From: Nyssa sinensis
Lineage: Eukaryota; Streptophyta; Magnoliopsida; Cornales; Nyssaceae
DNA: 64,000 nucleotides
Direction: 5' to 3'
NCBI GenBank assembly: GCA_008638375.1
Contig: CM018052.1
Span: forward strand, 11,341,006-11,405,005
A program made the translations under genes and the position numbers. A model generated the notes under the pieces. The model was not told the origin of the DNA. It searched no databases and worked only from the letters and a program-made list of their open reading frames with translations. Below, one piece after another: positions 1 to 12,100 of the stretch. Position 1 is the first letter of the stretch; each line of letters begins with the position of its first letter.

Positions 1-936
1 AGGTTGATTGAATTGTTTTAAATAATTAAAGTATTTAAAACTTTTTCATTCCATTCTATTCCAATAATTAAATTGTTCAAACTAAATACTAGAATGCAAT
101 TATTATCTCATTATGGGGTATTTGGCCAAACAAATAAATGGAATAGCCATTTCTATTTTATTTCATTCCTAAACCCATTCCATTCCAAAGTCCATTTTAG
201 TGTACCAAACGTACTCAACTGTCTTGGAGAGTTAAGGTATCCCACATCGAAAGAGAACCACATGTTCAGGGTTCTTTCTTTCTATAAAAGTGCCCTCCAT
301 TCTATAATTAGTGTAATATTTTGTTTGGCTGTCAATTTTAGGACAGATATCAAATAAAAAATTTAGTTCAATTTTTTTTAATGGAGGGTTAAATTTTTCT
401 ATTTTTTGTAATTTGGACTAACCCGTGTGAACCCGTAATTTTTTCAAGCTGATTTGTTGGGCTTAAGGTTGAGTTCAGGATGGGCTTGGGTTGACTATCT
501 GAAAGCTTGGGCTAACCTTGGACATGCTTTAGCCCGAGCCTAGCTTGCCTGCGTTGCACCCTAAATAAAGGTCAAATGGTATATCATGATGCAAAGGCAT
601 AGTTCTTTTTTTATTTTTTCTTCAGTGACCTGATTCCAATGTCGTTTTTTTAGTGATTAGTAAAGTTGGAAAGAAACTTGTGAGCACAATTTCATTAAAA
701 AGTGACAAACCATTGTTTCATCATGACATGAACATTTGTAAAAAAATACTTCAGAAATAAAGAACATCTTTATATTTTTACCAATGTACAAGCCATTCTA
801 CATATGATTTAGTTTCCATTTTTTGTACACTAAGCTTTCATGAGTTTGATTATTCAGTTTGCTTCTTGCCTGACTTTTTTCCTCCTTTTTTTCTTTTCTT
901 TCACACATGACATCAGTTATATAATAAGGTGCCAAG
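1..936. other. Upstream flank of the FAH gene
   Basis: AT-rich non-coding DNA before the first FAH codon. The short open frames here carry no recognisable motif and run across low-complexity sequence. The FAH promoter and 5' UTR must lie in the right part of this stretch. I could not place a convincing TATA box or transcription start. The first ~240 bases are rich in CATTCC/ATTCCA words of the kind found in small AT-rich mobile elements, but no boundaries could be set. Confidence 0.5.
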
Positions 937-3900
937 ATGGTTGCACAGGATTTTACTGTGGATTTGAATAAACCCCTTGTCTTCCAGGTGAATACCCGTT
1001 GCCTTCTTCGTCTTCCATATATTTGATAACAAAGTCTTGGCACTGATCTTTACATCGAGTATTTCAAATCTTATTGCTAGTGGTTTGTATGCATGTGCTG
1101 ATCTTTGGGGTTGAGAGAATTTGGGTCATTCACCTAGGATCTTGGATTTGAAAAAAAAACTCAAAATAACTGCTTCTTTAATACGGTAATTATGGGTGGA
1201 ACAAAATGACTGCTTGGTTACTTGCTGTTAGTCTGCGGATACCAATCTCCAGCTTGTGTAAAGGGCTGCTTGGTGGTGTTAGTCTACTTTCGGAGTTGGT
1301 TGTCACATTTCACCTCCATTTGCACCCTAGAAATGTCTATTATTTTTGTTTTACTTTAAATGCTTCTCAGTCTAGCCTCCTCTTTCGTCGTTCTGTCTCT
1401 TTCAAATTTTTCCTTCTATTGACCTTACTATTTGCCATAACATTTTCAAAAGCATGTTAGCGCCTCTACACAAATTTATGGTTTCTTTTATTTCATTATC
1501 CTTTATATCATTTTGAGAATATTTTCACAGGTTGGTCATCTAAGAGAGGCTTATCAGGAGTGGGTTCACCAGCCTATTGCTAGCAAGGAAGGGCCTCGAT
1601 TTTTCAAAAGTGATTTTTGGGAGGTATTATTACTTTTGTTTGTGCACAAACTTTCCAATTTTATATTGTCATGTAATTCTTTTTATTTTTTATTTTTATT
1701 TTAAATTTTTTGGCCTAGGCTACGACACCATAAGGTTATTTATTAGGCATGCACAAAATATTTAGATTTATATGGGCTAACATATAGGCATATCAGTCAA
1801 TTATTAGTTTACATAATGCATTCTATGGAAATTTATACAGCTATTCTTTTGACTCATTTATATACTTCTGACTAATTTTTGCCTGAAACAGTTTTTGACC
1901 CTCACAGTATGGTGGGTAATTCCACTTATTTGGCTGCCAGTTGTATGCTGGTGCATATCCATGTCTATACGGATGGGCCATACGCTTCCTCAGATAGCAT
2001 TGATGGTGGTCTCTGGCATTTTTGTATGGACATTGTTGGAGTACACTTTACACCGCTTCCTTTTCCACATCAAAACAAAGTCCTATTGGTTAGCTCTCTC
2101 TCTTTCTCACACACACACACATGCTCACTCATAGGTATGCAGTCTGATGGTTGGTACTCCAAGCTCTGTATTTTTAAAAACTCTACTAATGTTGTCAGGA
2201 ATTTGTTACAGGGGAAACACTATACATTATCTTCTTCACGGCTGCCATCATAAGCACCCCATGGATGGACTACGCCTTGTTTTCCCTCCTGCTGCAACAG
2301 CTGTTCTGTGTGTGCCAGTACGTCCTATTCCACATTCCTTCATCATTACTAATATTTTAACATCTAAGAAATGAAAAGTTTTCTTTATTTGATGAGGACA
2401 ACTTGCATTTATCTGTTCACGCTATATAATATTTGGCCTTGACTTCATTCTTTTTAGATTATTTGATAATTTCTGGCGGTCTTCATGGTCTTCTTACACA
2501 TTTTATTGTTCTAGTAATCTGGTGATTGACTACCATTAACTGTCATGTGCTTATCTTTGATTATTGTATTGTTGCATTAGTATGGATAGAAATTCTGGAA
2601 TCTGAGAGGTTATTTTGTTAGGATTAGGAAAATTCAGAAATTGGGTTTGATGGACAGGAGTCAAATGATTATTTGTATGTTTGAAAGGTTCAACAACTTC
2701 AATATGCTGTAATGATTTCAATTGATGAATTTAGAACAGGATACATCAGACAATCATAATAAATCCTTGGAGTGCTGGTATTTGAAAGGCAGTTGGCATT
2801 AATACTTTCATCAAAAGCAATGTTTTAAAACTCAAATCGTTCATCAAACCAGAAAAATGACCGGGTCACACGGGTCATGGGTCATCGGTTCAACCGTTGG
2901 TTCAACCGGAATCGAACCATGACGTCATAATTACTTAATAAATAAATTTATTAAAAAATTAAATTAAAAAAATTATGAAAAGATCACTCAAAATTTTCAT
3001 ACTTTCCTACAATTATAGTCTTAACATAAATGAAATTTTATAATATTCAAACAATGTACAAATCACAATTTAAGCATTCTATGTTCAAGCATAAAATATG
3101 AGTAAATAAAGCAAAATGAAAATAAATAGTATAATTGTTCCAAATTTTTTAAATAGAGTTAGTAGACATACCTTATTACAAAGTTGGAACTTGAAAGTTT
3201 GAACTTCATGCAATCACTTTCATTATTTTATAATGGGTAAATCTCGAGTTCTCAACAACATCCTAACCAACCAAGGTATGAGCAGATAACATAAGGACTG
3301 ATTACTAAATACTGATTTCCAATAGCAGAGATTCAAAGAATGATAGAAACAGAGCTGGTTACACCGTTCATTCACGACCGCGTGCCAGAAGCTTAGGCCT
3401 TAGAGGAAGGGAAAAAATAAACAAACAAATAACAGATAGAGAGAGAGAGAGATCAGATAACATAAGTTACAGAACAGAGTTTAGAGGAAGAAAAAAAAAA
3501 AAAACAGAGAAAGGGAAGAGTCACCTGAGTTGCTGATTTTCCGGAGATGACGCCAGAAGAACCGAGTCCGATCAGTCGTCACCCGTCGTTGGGAGCTGCT
3601 GCGCAGCCTGCTTCAACTGTTCTTCGAAGGGGTGTGACTGTGTGAGGGTTCGTGAAAGCACTGAAATGAGAAGATCTGATTTTTGCCCTAATTTTACACC
3701 TTTTAATAGTTGAGATGGAACCGTCCCAATCCGTTGAACCAGGTCCAGTTTTCCAGTTGAACCGCCCGGTTCTTCTGGTTTTGAATTTTTAGCCCAATTT
3801 TTTTATTTTATACGGTTTACCGGTCCAAACCGGACTGTTTCTTGAACCGGTTGACGGTTGAACCGGCTGGTCCGGTTTTTAAAACATTGTTGAGAAGTAC

Positions 3901-5122
3901 CCATGAGCAATGCCTATCCACGTACACACTCTGGATGGAAAAGAAGAATTGTTCCATTGTGAGCAAACATCAGCGGAATGGTATACGATGTAGGACCCAA
4001 AGTTTGTGCGAGTTGTGACCTGTTAAATTGCAGATGATGAGGCGGCCTTCGTTTTCTTCGATGTGGTGGCTTCGGTCCATTTCATTACATTGAACTTACT
4101 AATGCTATCACTATCAATTCTGCAACTCTTGGCTGCACAAAGTTAGTCAATTTGATGTTTTAGAGTAATGCTATCTATCCCAAAACTTTTTCCTAAAGTG
4201 AAAATCGACATCTTGAAATGATATATACCCGATACAATACCACCAACTCATTTGGTAAACTCACTCTTGGTAAGGAGAGTTTTTTCAAATGCTTTATTAT
4301 CAGTTTTGAAAGGATATGGTCTTCATTGGAAAAAAAATGATCAATACAGTCTTGGCTGATAACTCATATTTAGAAGTGCAACAATAGACAAATAAGGATC
4401 TGAATCTCGTACTGAATACTAAGCAAGCATGGATCTACATGAACTTGAGTATATCAAGAATATTTTTGATCAATTTTTTTGCTGCTTCTGACTTGTTACA
4501 ATCTGTTTACTGCCAGTTCTGGAACTTGGTTAAACTCATGTCTACACCTTCAATTACTCCTGCTTTGTTTGGAGGTGGTTTATTGGGTTATGTGATGTAT
4601 GATGTCACCCATTACTACTTGCACCATGGACAGCCAACAAGTGAAGTGCCTCGAAATCTTAAGGTAAGAGCTCTACCAATTGTACACTGGGTATTAAGTT
4701 TTTAGATCCACCAATCATTTGCTTTCTAGTCCACGTTTGGTCTAATTAGATTAACTAATCATATATCATATGTGGATATTTTTTTTATGCAATTTGCTGT
4801 AATTTTTTCCCACGTGCCTAGAAGAATTTGAAACTTTTGATCCCAGGATATTTCTATCCTATCAATTCTGGATCTGTTTTACTTGACATGTAACTAACCT
4901 TTATATATGTTATGTCTTGATGGCAAGAAAGCATGCCACAAATTGTGAGGAACATTTGATACCTGAAGTATCTATAATGTTCTGCCTGTTCATATTTTGC
5001 AGAGATATCACTTAAATCATCATTTCCGGATCCAGAATAAGGGCTTTGGTATCACATCCTCGCTATGGGACAAGGTGTTTGGAACACTTCCTCAATCAAA
5101 AGCAGCAGAGAAAAGTAGATAA
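937..5122 (+). CDS. FAH: Fatty acid 2-hydroxylase, plant FAH type, six exons, 237 aa, apparently intact
   Basis: Coding exons are 937-987, 1531-1623, 1892-2088, 2212-2317, 4517-4663 and 5003-5122. All five introns are GT..AG, and the exons join in frame to 714 bases ending in TAA. The protein starts MVAQDFTVDLNKPLVFQ and has the histidine boxes of the fatty acid hydroxylase superfamily: H102-x4-H107, H123-x2-HH127, H181-x3-HH186 and H201-x2-HH205, which bind the di-iron centre. Hydrophobic segments near residues 53-73, 83-101 and 141-180 fit an ER multi-pass membrane enzyme. Family knowledge: plant FAH 2-hydroxylates the very-long-chain or palmitoyl fatty acid of sphingolipid ceramides. It lacks the fused cytochrome b5 domain of animal and yeast forms and uses separate b5 as electron donor. 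My recollection is that the Arabidopsis homologue has about the same length, with no extension. Start choice: this ATG gives the conserved N-terminus and lies just before a clean donor. Intron 4 (2199 bases) is enlarged by a mobile element. No lesion was seen. Confidence 0.95.
2093..2120. repeat. TC/CA microsatellite in FAH intron 3
   Basis: A TC run passes into a CA run directly after the exon 3 donor, inside the 123-base intron 3. It takes up much of this short intron but leaves the donor (GT at 2089) and the acceptor (AG at 2210-2211) intact. Confidence 0.8.
2818..3889. mobile_element. Non-autonomous inverted-repeat DNA element in FAH intron 4
   Basis: The left end reads CAATGTTTTAAAA (from 2818). 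The right end is its inverse, TTTTAAAACATTG (to 3889). Both sub-terminal regions are rich in CCGG/GGTTCAACC words in opposite orientation, giving long imperfect terminal inverted repeats. The 1072-base interior has no credible coding sequence. Flanking 8-mers (ATCAAAAG left, TTGAGAAG right) agree at only 5 of 8 positions, so any target duplication is badly decayed. An old hAT- or Mutator-type non-autonomous element is the likeliest reading; the superfamily is not settled. Confidence 0.7.
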
Positions 5123-7199
5123 TTTGATTGAAACTGTAGCATCTGTTAAATGATAATTACTAGAAAGTTTTAGTGGTTTTAACATATTCTTCCTCTACAT
5201 TCTTTGTTACATCCGGCAATCAATTCTATTGTATGTTTTCTCAGAGCAATGCTTCCAAACTTAGCTTGTCAGGATGGTGATGTTTCTTTTTTTATTATGA
5301 AGTAATCTGTATAAAAGGAGTAGGTGGATTTGGATTGGTTATTTCTTTAGGAAGGAAGTAGTCTCTTCTTCTTCGTTTGTGTTTATTGTTTCGGCTCATT
5401 CCTCAGATCTTGTGTACCAGTGCTACTCCAAATTAATTCTCATGCAGGTTAGCAGCAATGCAGAAAGAAAATGATAAGACGAATTTAGTTTTATTTTGTT
5501 TTGGCTATGATTCCATTGGCTGAATCATATCATAGATGTTTTGCTATCAGGACTAGTTGATTGTACTCTGTAATTAATATACTATATTTCTTCAAAAAGC
5601 TAATGTGTTCTTGATATTGTAAACTCTCAGGGTTTGTTTGGTTGTGATCTCTAGATTATGAGCTTCACTTCTACATTAAAATTTTTGAGCTTAAGGTCTT
5701 GTTTGGTCTTTATCATTTTTGGACCTAAACCTGCGCATATCTTGGCCTTCAGTGGGCCAAACGATCTGAGTTTTAATGATTTTGTGATCCAAATGAGATC
5801 TAGTTTGAGTTTCAAGTGTTGAAAACTAGTTTGGTTTTCATTGTTTGAGACCCGAGTTCCGAGGTTTATTAATGGCGGTTCAACTCTAGTTCAGTCTATA
5901 CAGAGGCTTACAAGCTCATATAATTGACCAAAGAAACCCTTAAACAGAATAAAGGAACTCGAATCGTAACCTGTTTGATGAATTTCAGATTTTTCCTCCC
6001 TTTTCTCTCCTCTCTTTGTCCCAACAGTCCCTTGGCCTCCTCTTCGCCCGAGCCTCACTCTTATCTTTTCAGAAAATAAATTTTCTTTACCAAAGTAATG
6101 TTTATATAGAGAGATTTTAGTTTCTTTATGAAGGAAGGGTGAGGTATGGATGACTTTGGCCTGGGCAGCTTTGCTGCAGTTAGACTTGGGAATGTGGGTC
6201 CTTGAGAGCTTTGCGCATGGTGGTCTGTTGCAACCCCATGCAATAATTTTCCTTGAATTTCCCCTTTATATATAGATATATATATATATACATACACATA
6301 TACACATGTAAACACACACTTGAGTGTGTGTTCCTGCAGCCTGCTATAATGTGCAAGGCACATGCCCTTCAAAATAATTTTTAATTATTTTTTCCTATTT
6401 TTATTTTTATTTCTCCCTAATTTTCCATAACTATTCTTAATAATTTTTCATGTATTTGACACCTATATACACACTTTAGTATGTGTATTGGGCCCTTGGT
6501 GTCATGTGTAGGTCACATGAATTTTTAGAATATTTTATATATTTTTCTTTTATTTTTCTCATAATTTTATGTATTTATTTCTTTTTTTATTTTTCATAAT
6601 TATTAATTATTAAATAATTCATGACATTTGATGTAGTAATTTTTCTACTTTAGGTTAGTGATATTTTGATCACTTAACCAATTAGTCTCACTAACCTAGG
6701 TGGGGTTAGGTTGACTTTGGGTTAAGTTTGTTATTAACCCTACATGGTTTATGGCGTTGTAGAGTTAGAGTTCACTGTTGAGTTGGGTTAGTTTGGAGAC
6801 CCTAGTTTAGTTCATGTCATGATTTTGAAGAATTTTGAAAACTCTCATTTATTGCTTATATTTCATTACATTGTTCTAAGCCACAATTTACTAGGTGTGG
6901 GTGTTACAAGAACTGACGGCTTTAAAAATCACATTCAATCCTTTAGTATTATATCCACCTAGTCTAAGTTCAAGTTCATTTCAGTCGCTAACGGGTTTTA
7001 CTTAAGAAGGTTTATCAACAGTAATAATAGTGGCAAAAAGTGTCCAGCCACTTACAATAGTCAACCAGATACATTCATCCATTGACCTAAGGAATGCCCT
7101 TATCCTAACTTTCCAATAAGAATAATTGGTACCATCAAACAAAGGAGCACGAGAAATAGATCCGCTTTCACAATTATCCATTTAGACAAAAATTAGGAT
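5123..7199. other. 3' flank of FAH and intergenic DNA
   Basis: The first few hundred bases should hold the FAH 3' UTR; no single polyadenylation signal stands out. The remainder is AT-rich and non-coding. An AT/TA microsatellite lies at about 6267-6291, and TTATTTTT-rich stretches at 6380-6620. No gene-like reading frame or recognisable element was seen. Confidence 0.5.
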
Positions 7200-9173
7200 C
7201 AATCTAATGCCTAAGATTTAAACTCTGATGCCACTTTGAGAGGCTCTAAGTGTATCTAAATGAATAAGAATTGACCTAGAGGGAAGGGGGATGAATAGGT
7301 CGGATGACAAATAAAAATATTATTTACTAATTTTAATCAACCAACAATGATTAAGATTTTCACTTGAGTTAAGTGAGATTTAGGTTCTAGTGCGTGCAAT
7401 AAAAAATTAGTGAGATCTAAGTATTAAAGCCATAAAACAATAATAAAAGTAAGAACGAACACACCGATTTTTGTTGACCAGGAAACCGTCACAGATCAAC
7501 TGTATCTACTTTGAAAAATCCAACGGCGTTGACCTGGATGCGTTGAATCCACTAGAAAAAACTTTGGTGATTACAGACATGATAGACACAAGGATTTAGT
7601 TTCTTAAGCCTTGTTCTTATACTGAATCTCTTCATACTTGAATCCACAAACGCTCTTCAAATAGATATCTGTTTCGAATCCATGAACGAAAAATCTTAAT
7701 CATAACTGCGAATCTCCACGCAACCTCGAACTTTACCAATTACACACAACTTGAAATCCACAATCCTGTGCTCCAATGGTAAAAATAATGAATGGTAGGG
7801 TTCTCAAATCAATAGGTTATGGATGTGTGTAAAGATGAAGTTACCTAATGAAAACCCTTTGGAACTAGAAGAATAAACAATATTACGGCAGCCAAAAGAC
7901 CTGAAATTTTCATGCTAGAAACTATTTACAGTCCTAGGTTAAAACAAATAGGAAACCTTGAAAAAGTTTGAAACAATTTGCACAAAATTCTGATGGTCGT
8001 TCAAACGAGCTCCTTCAATAAAACGTGAAAGGAAACTATTGGTTTGGTCGTTCAAACAAGGTATCGAACAAGAGCCCATGAGCAAAAATTAGAATGGTTA
8101 TGGTTTGATCGTTAGAACGACCATGCCCACGATATCCCACGACCAACCTTACTCGTGCTCACTGTCTCGGTTGTTTGAACAAAATCAAGGCTTGTTCAAA
8201 CGAGGCAAACAAAATGCTCATTCAAACTTGAAAACACTCAATAATAAAAAAAAAAAATTTCTTGTGAAAACCAAAAAGTGTCTTGTTTTAAAAATCAAGC
8301 CATACTTTGGAAAGCATGTTAAAATTCTTTTATATACATGAAGTATGTGGGTGAATCCATGGTCCATTAAATCTAAGTAAATATACCTTGCCTACCATCT
8401 GGAATGTTCCTTTTGGAACCCAAATCATTTTTTCTTTGTCTTTCATGCTTTTTTTAGAGTTTCTTGAAAATTATGCATGAATGGTTGCATTAGAACTAGA
8501 GGTCCTTACAAAGAAGTTTTGAAAATATTTTTGCTTGGTATGAGCATTACTAAGGGAAGTTTTGAAATTTTGGTATGAGCAAGTTCGAGGGTCTTTCTTT
8601 CTTGATTCATTTTTTTGTTGCTTTCGATTATGTTGCTTCTTTCTTAGGTAGCTTTTCAGTTTTCTTGTGATGAATGCAATATCCTCATCACTTCCTTGAT
8701 CCTCTTCTTCTTCTTTTTCTTCTTCTTTTTCTTCATCCTTGTTTCTATGTGATGAAGATTTAAGAGCAAGGTTCTTCTTTGGCTTGTTCTCCTCTTCATG
8801 GCTTCTTAGGGTGACCTCATGAGTCATGAGAGATCTAAGGAGCTTATCAAGGCTTAGCTTGTTGAGATCCTTTGCTTCTTGAATGGCCATCAACTTGGCT
8901 TCCCATGTTCTTGGTGGAGACCTAAGGATTTTTCTCACCATTTCAACGTTAGTATAACTCTTAGTAAGAACTTTCAAAGAATTAATAATATTAGAAAAGC
9001 GAGTAAATATTTCGGGCATGTACTCACTAGCATCTACTTTAAATAGTTCATAACTATGAGCTAACATGCTGATTGTTTACTCTTTTACTTAATTGGTACC
9101 TTCATAGGTAACCTCAAGTTTATCCTAAATCTCTTTCGCGGTTTCATATGTGGAGATTCTATTAAACTCATTT
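7200..9173 (-). mobile_element. Decayed Copia-type retrotransposon fragment
   Basis: The right part carries a minus-strand gag relict. The left part (about 7200-8460) contains CTCTGATGCCAC, close to the inverse of an initiator-tRNA primer site, and an AGAGGGAAGGGGGATGAATAGG stretch of a kind I associate with Copia leader or LTR regions. It also has repeated GTTCAAACGA words. A related stretch recurs at about 11,950-13,550. The order of parts does not fit a simple single element: the primer-site-like motif lies on the gag C-terminal side. Two fragments may therefore be joined. At 9174 the fragment is cut off by another element's LTR. Confidence 0.55.
8471..9173 (-). pseudogene. Broken Copia gag (UBN2-type) gene
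   Basis: Reading leftwards from 9173, the frame gives a block resembling the Copia gag polypeptide (EFNRISTYETAKEI, then DKLEVTYEGTN). It carries in-frame stops where the family usually has W and Q, and a third a few codons later. From the ATG at 9067 it runs open for 198 codons: TRFSNIINSLKVL, VRKILRSPPRTWEAK, IQEAKDLNKLSLDKLLRSLM and HEVTLRSHEE are family hallmarks. An acidic K/E-rich stretch follows. The CCHC zinc knuckle expected near the C-terminus is absent. In its place are a single Cys and a short duplication containing the GCTCATACCA word. No protease, integrase or reverse transcriptase follows. The N-terminal part is lost where the LTR at 9174 begins. Non-functional. Confidence 0.85.
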
Positions 9174-12100
9174 TGTCACAACCCAAAACCCACCCTCTAC
9201 GGATTAAGGGTAATGACCAACACTGGCACTCAAACAGGTCATACAAAATCAAATGAATTGCATAAGACAGTAAGAATTTTTCTTTTATTTTATTAAGCGC
9301 GGAAGCTACACATATGCAACTCATTTGATAATCGAATTAACTTAAACATATATGCATAGGATCATTTCCAAATACAATTTCCATCATCATTGATCACAAT
9401 TCAAATCTAATGACATCTTTTTGTATCACTAAGTCATACTGTCTAATATTAGTATCATCCTTACAGGATTAATTCAAATTGAGTTTTGGAGCTGTACATC
9501 ATCAACATTGCCCATAAGCACATCATTAACTCCATTAAACACCATCATTTCCTTTCCTTCCATATTGTGTTACCTGAAAAATTGTTATGATTTTAGGGTG
9601 AGCTAACGTAGCTCAGTAAGTAAATCCTTCACTCTACCATGGGTTACACAATGGTGTAAAAACAAGAGATAATCACAAGATATCAAGTTTAAAGGAATCG
9701 GCCATCAGGCCATAATAGCACAGCTTGCAAGAAGGTCACAATTGCAATAGGAATGACTAAGTAAGTCAACAAGCACAAATTCATCAACAAATAATGTTTA
9801 GCTGCCAAAATCAAAGGGATTCAAATCAAATACAATGATAAGCCTCAAATGCATATTTCTCATCTAAAGAATATAATCATTACATCATCAATCATGGTGT
9901 GGAATCAAACATAGAGGAATCTAAGTCTATAAGATGCTATTAATAAATAGGGACCATCTACCTCTAAATAGCACTCATTCAGGTACACCACTCCATCTCT
10001 AGGTTTCCCTAAATGGCACCAAGAACTCTTATCAAATAATCATATCCTTATTAGGACTACATGTTGGGTATCATTCCCAAACACCGACCCGTAGGTCATC
10101 AGCATCTATAGAATCAAGATGGGTATTGTGACAGACACAACCTCGGGTACTCACAAACAATGTTATCATCAAATAGATTCCACACGGTATGTTCATTTAT
10201 AAAAATTACAAATGTCCATAACAAAATGGATTACAATGTTCACAAAGATAAGATAAAGCCGAGGAGTCAAAGGACTTATAGATATCCATAAAAAATAGAT
10301 TCTCAACAAATCATAAATTCCATAGAATGGAATCACAATAATCAATGGGTCGTGGACTTAAAGCAATTATTGATGCACAATTTTCAAGAAACAAGGGTTG
10401 GCAGCTATACAAGTAGGCCACATTAGCAAAGTAGAAACCACACATTAGAGTTCGGGTTTACTTACATTGAGTCCTTAGCATTGCATTTCCATACCAGTAC
10501 CATAGTAGCTACTCCATAGCATTGTTCCATTTTTTCATCATTTGGTGATCCTATAATCATAGATAAAAGATACATTGCATGTTGAAGTAGTACACATTCT
10601 AATTCAGGTACCTCAATTTTGTGTTTTAAGTTCTTTTGAACTTAGTCTAGTTGATTAAGATACCCTTAGATTCCCAATCTAGGGTTCTTGCTGCTTTATA
10701 ACTTATTTGGCCCTTCAAGGGCATAATGACAATTTACACTTTTAGTGTCTCATAGTTCTCCATACATGATTTACGTATTTGGACTTCATTTTTGAGTCCA
10801 GGCGGTCCTTAAAACATTAATATAGGTCTTTTAATTTCATCTATACTCTTATGGTAACTTCATTAAGTCTCAAGAATGTATTCATCATTTTTTAGTTGGT
10901 TACCGACTCTTATTTTTCTCAAAAGGACATCATCGTCAGGTTCGGGATGTTAAAGATAATCAATTTAGGATTTTTTAGGTTTTAATTTGCCTATCTATAA
11001 CTTATATTAAGTCTAGGGGAATTTTTGTAATTTTATGCTTTCGTGTGTCTCATTTTTTGGTACTTTGTTTGCTAAAATGGACTGCACCATCGAGTTTGAA
11101 AAGTCAAAGAAAGTCAAAATAAGCTTTCTTTAACATTTAACTGGCTTTTGCATCACTAGGGGCATAATGATAATTATGACATTTCACGTGTCTAGATTTT
11201 TGGGACTTTCGTTTCATAAAATGGATCCTGTAATTGGGTCCAGAATGTCAAAAAATGTAAAGGTAGGTATTTTCATAGTCATCGGGGTTTAATTGACAAC
11301 TTAATTAATAAATTAGGACATAATTGAAATTATCCTAGTTTGTCCGTTCATATTTTTTGGGGTTTAATTTTATAAATTAGACTCCGCCATTAAGTCCGGA
11401 ATGCCCAAAAACATTGGGTTAGACTCTTCTTGCATTTTAATTGGCTTTCGTTTAGCCTATTTTTGGCTTATGGGCATTTTGGTAATTTTCCTTAATTTTA
11501 AAACAAATTTATAATTATTTTTTGGGTATTTTCGTGATTATCACAAGGTTTGGGGGTCAAAATAGAATTTTAGAAAGTTTTTTTAAATTAACTGTTTGGT
11601 CTGGTTGAATCATAAGTGAACCGGCCTAGTTTGGTTGGGAGCCAACCGATCTAATTGGTCTAGCATGTCACCATGACGCAAGTATGACGTCATCATCCAT
11701 TAAACAAAATGACGTCGTCTAGGTAGCCACTAGATTCATTTTGACGCAAATCAGACCAGACCCGTTTATCCGACCCGACTTTACTCATTAACCAACCCAG
11801 TTAAGGGTTAACTAGTTAACAAAGACTCAATCGACTTCTCCAGCGCCCGCGATCATGGCGATTATTTTCTAGCGTTTACTCCAACGTGTTCCAAACAGTT
11901 TTTCCACGAGGATTCCATATTTAGGGTTAGAAATTTATTTGTGCCTGAAGAGATATCACACGGATATCACTCAAGATCCCAAGTTATGAATTACCTAGAA
12001 AGGGGGGTTAAATAGGTAGGTTTAGAATTAAGAATTTATTTTGCGTTAGTTCCAATTCTTGGTTTATTACAATGATGAGACAATCAATCAACAAATTACT

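Noticed and set aside
1206..1460. 84-codon plus-strand frame inside FAH intron 1
   Set aside because: Low-complexity hydrophobic translation of intron sequence between well-supported exons 1 and 2.
7212..7224. Primer binding site of the Copia gag element
   Set aside because: CTCTGATGCCAC resembles the inverse of an initiator-tRNA site, but it lies on the C-terminal side of gag, the wrong side for that element. It may belong to a separate fragment.
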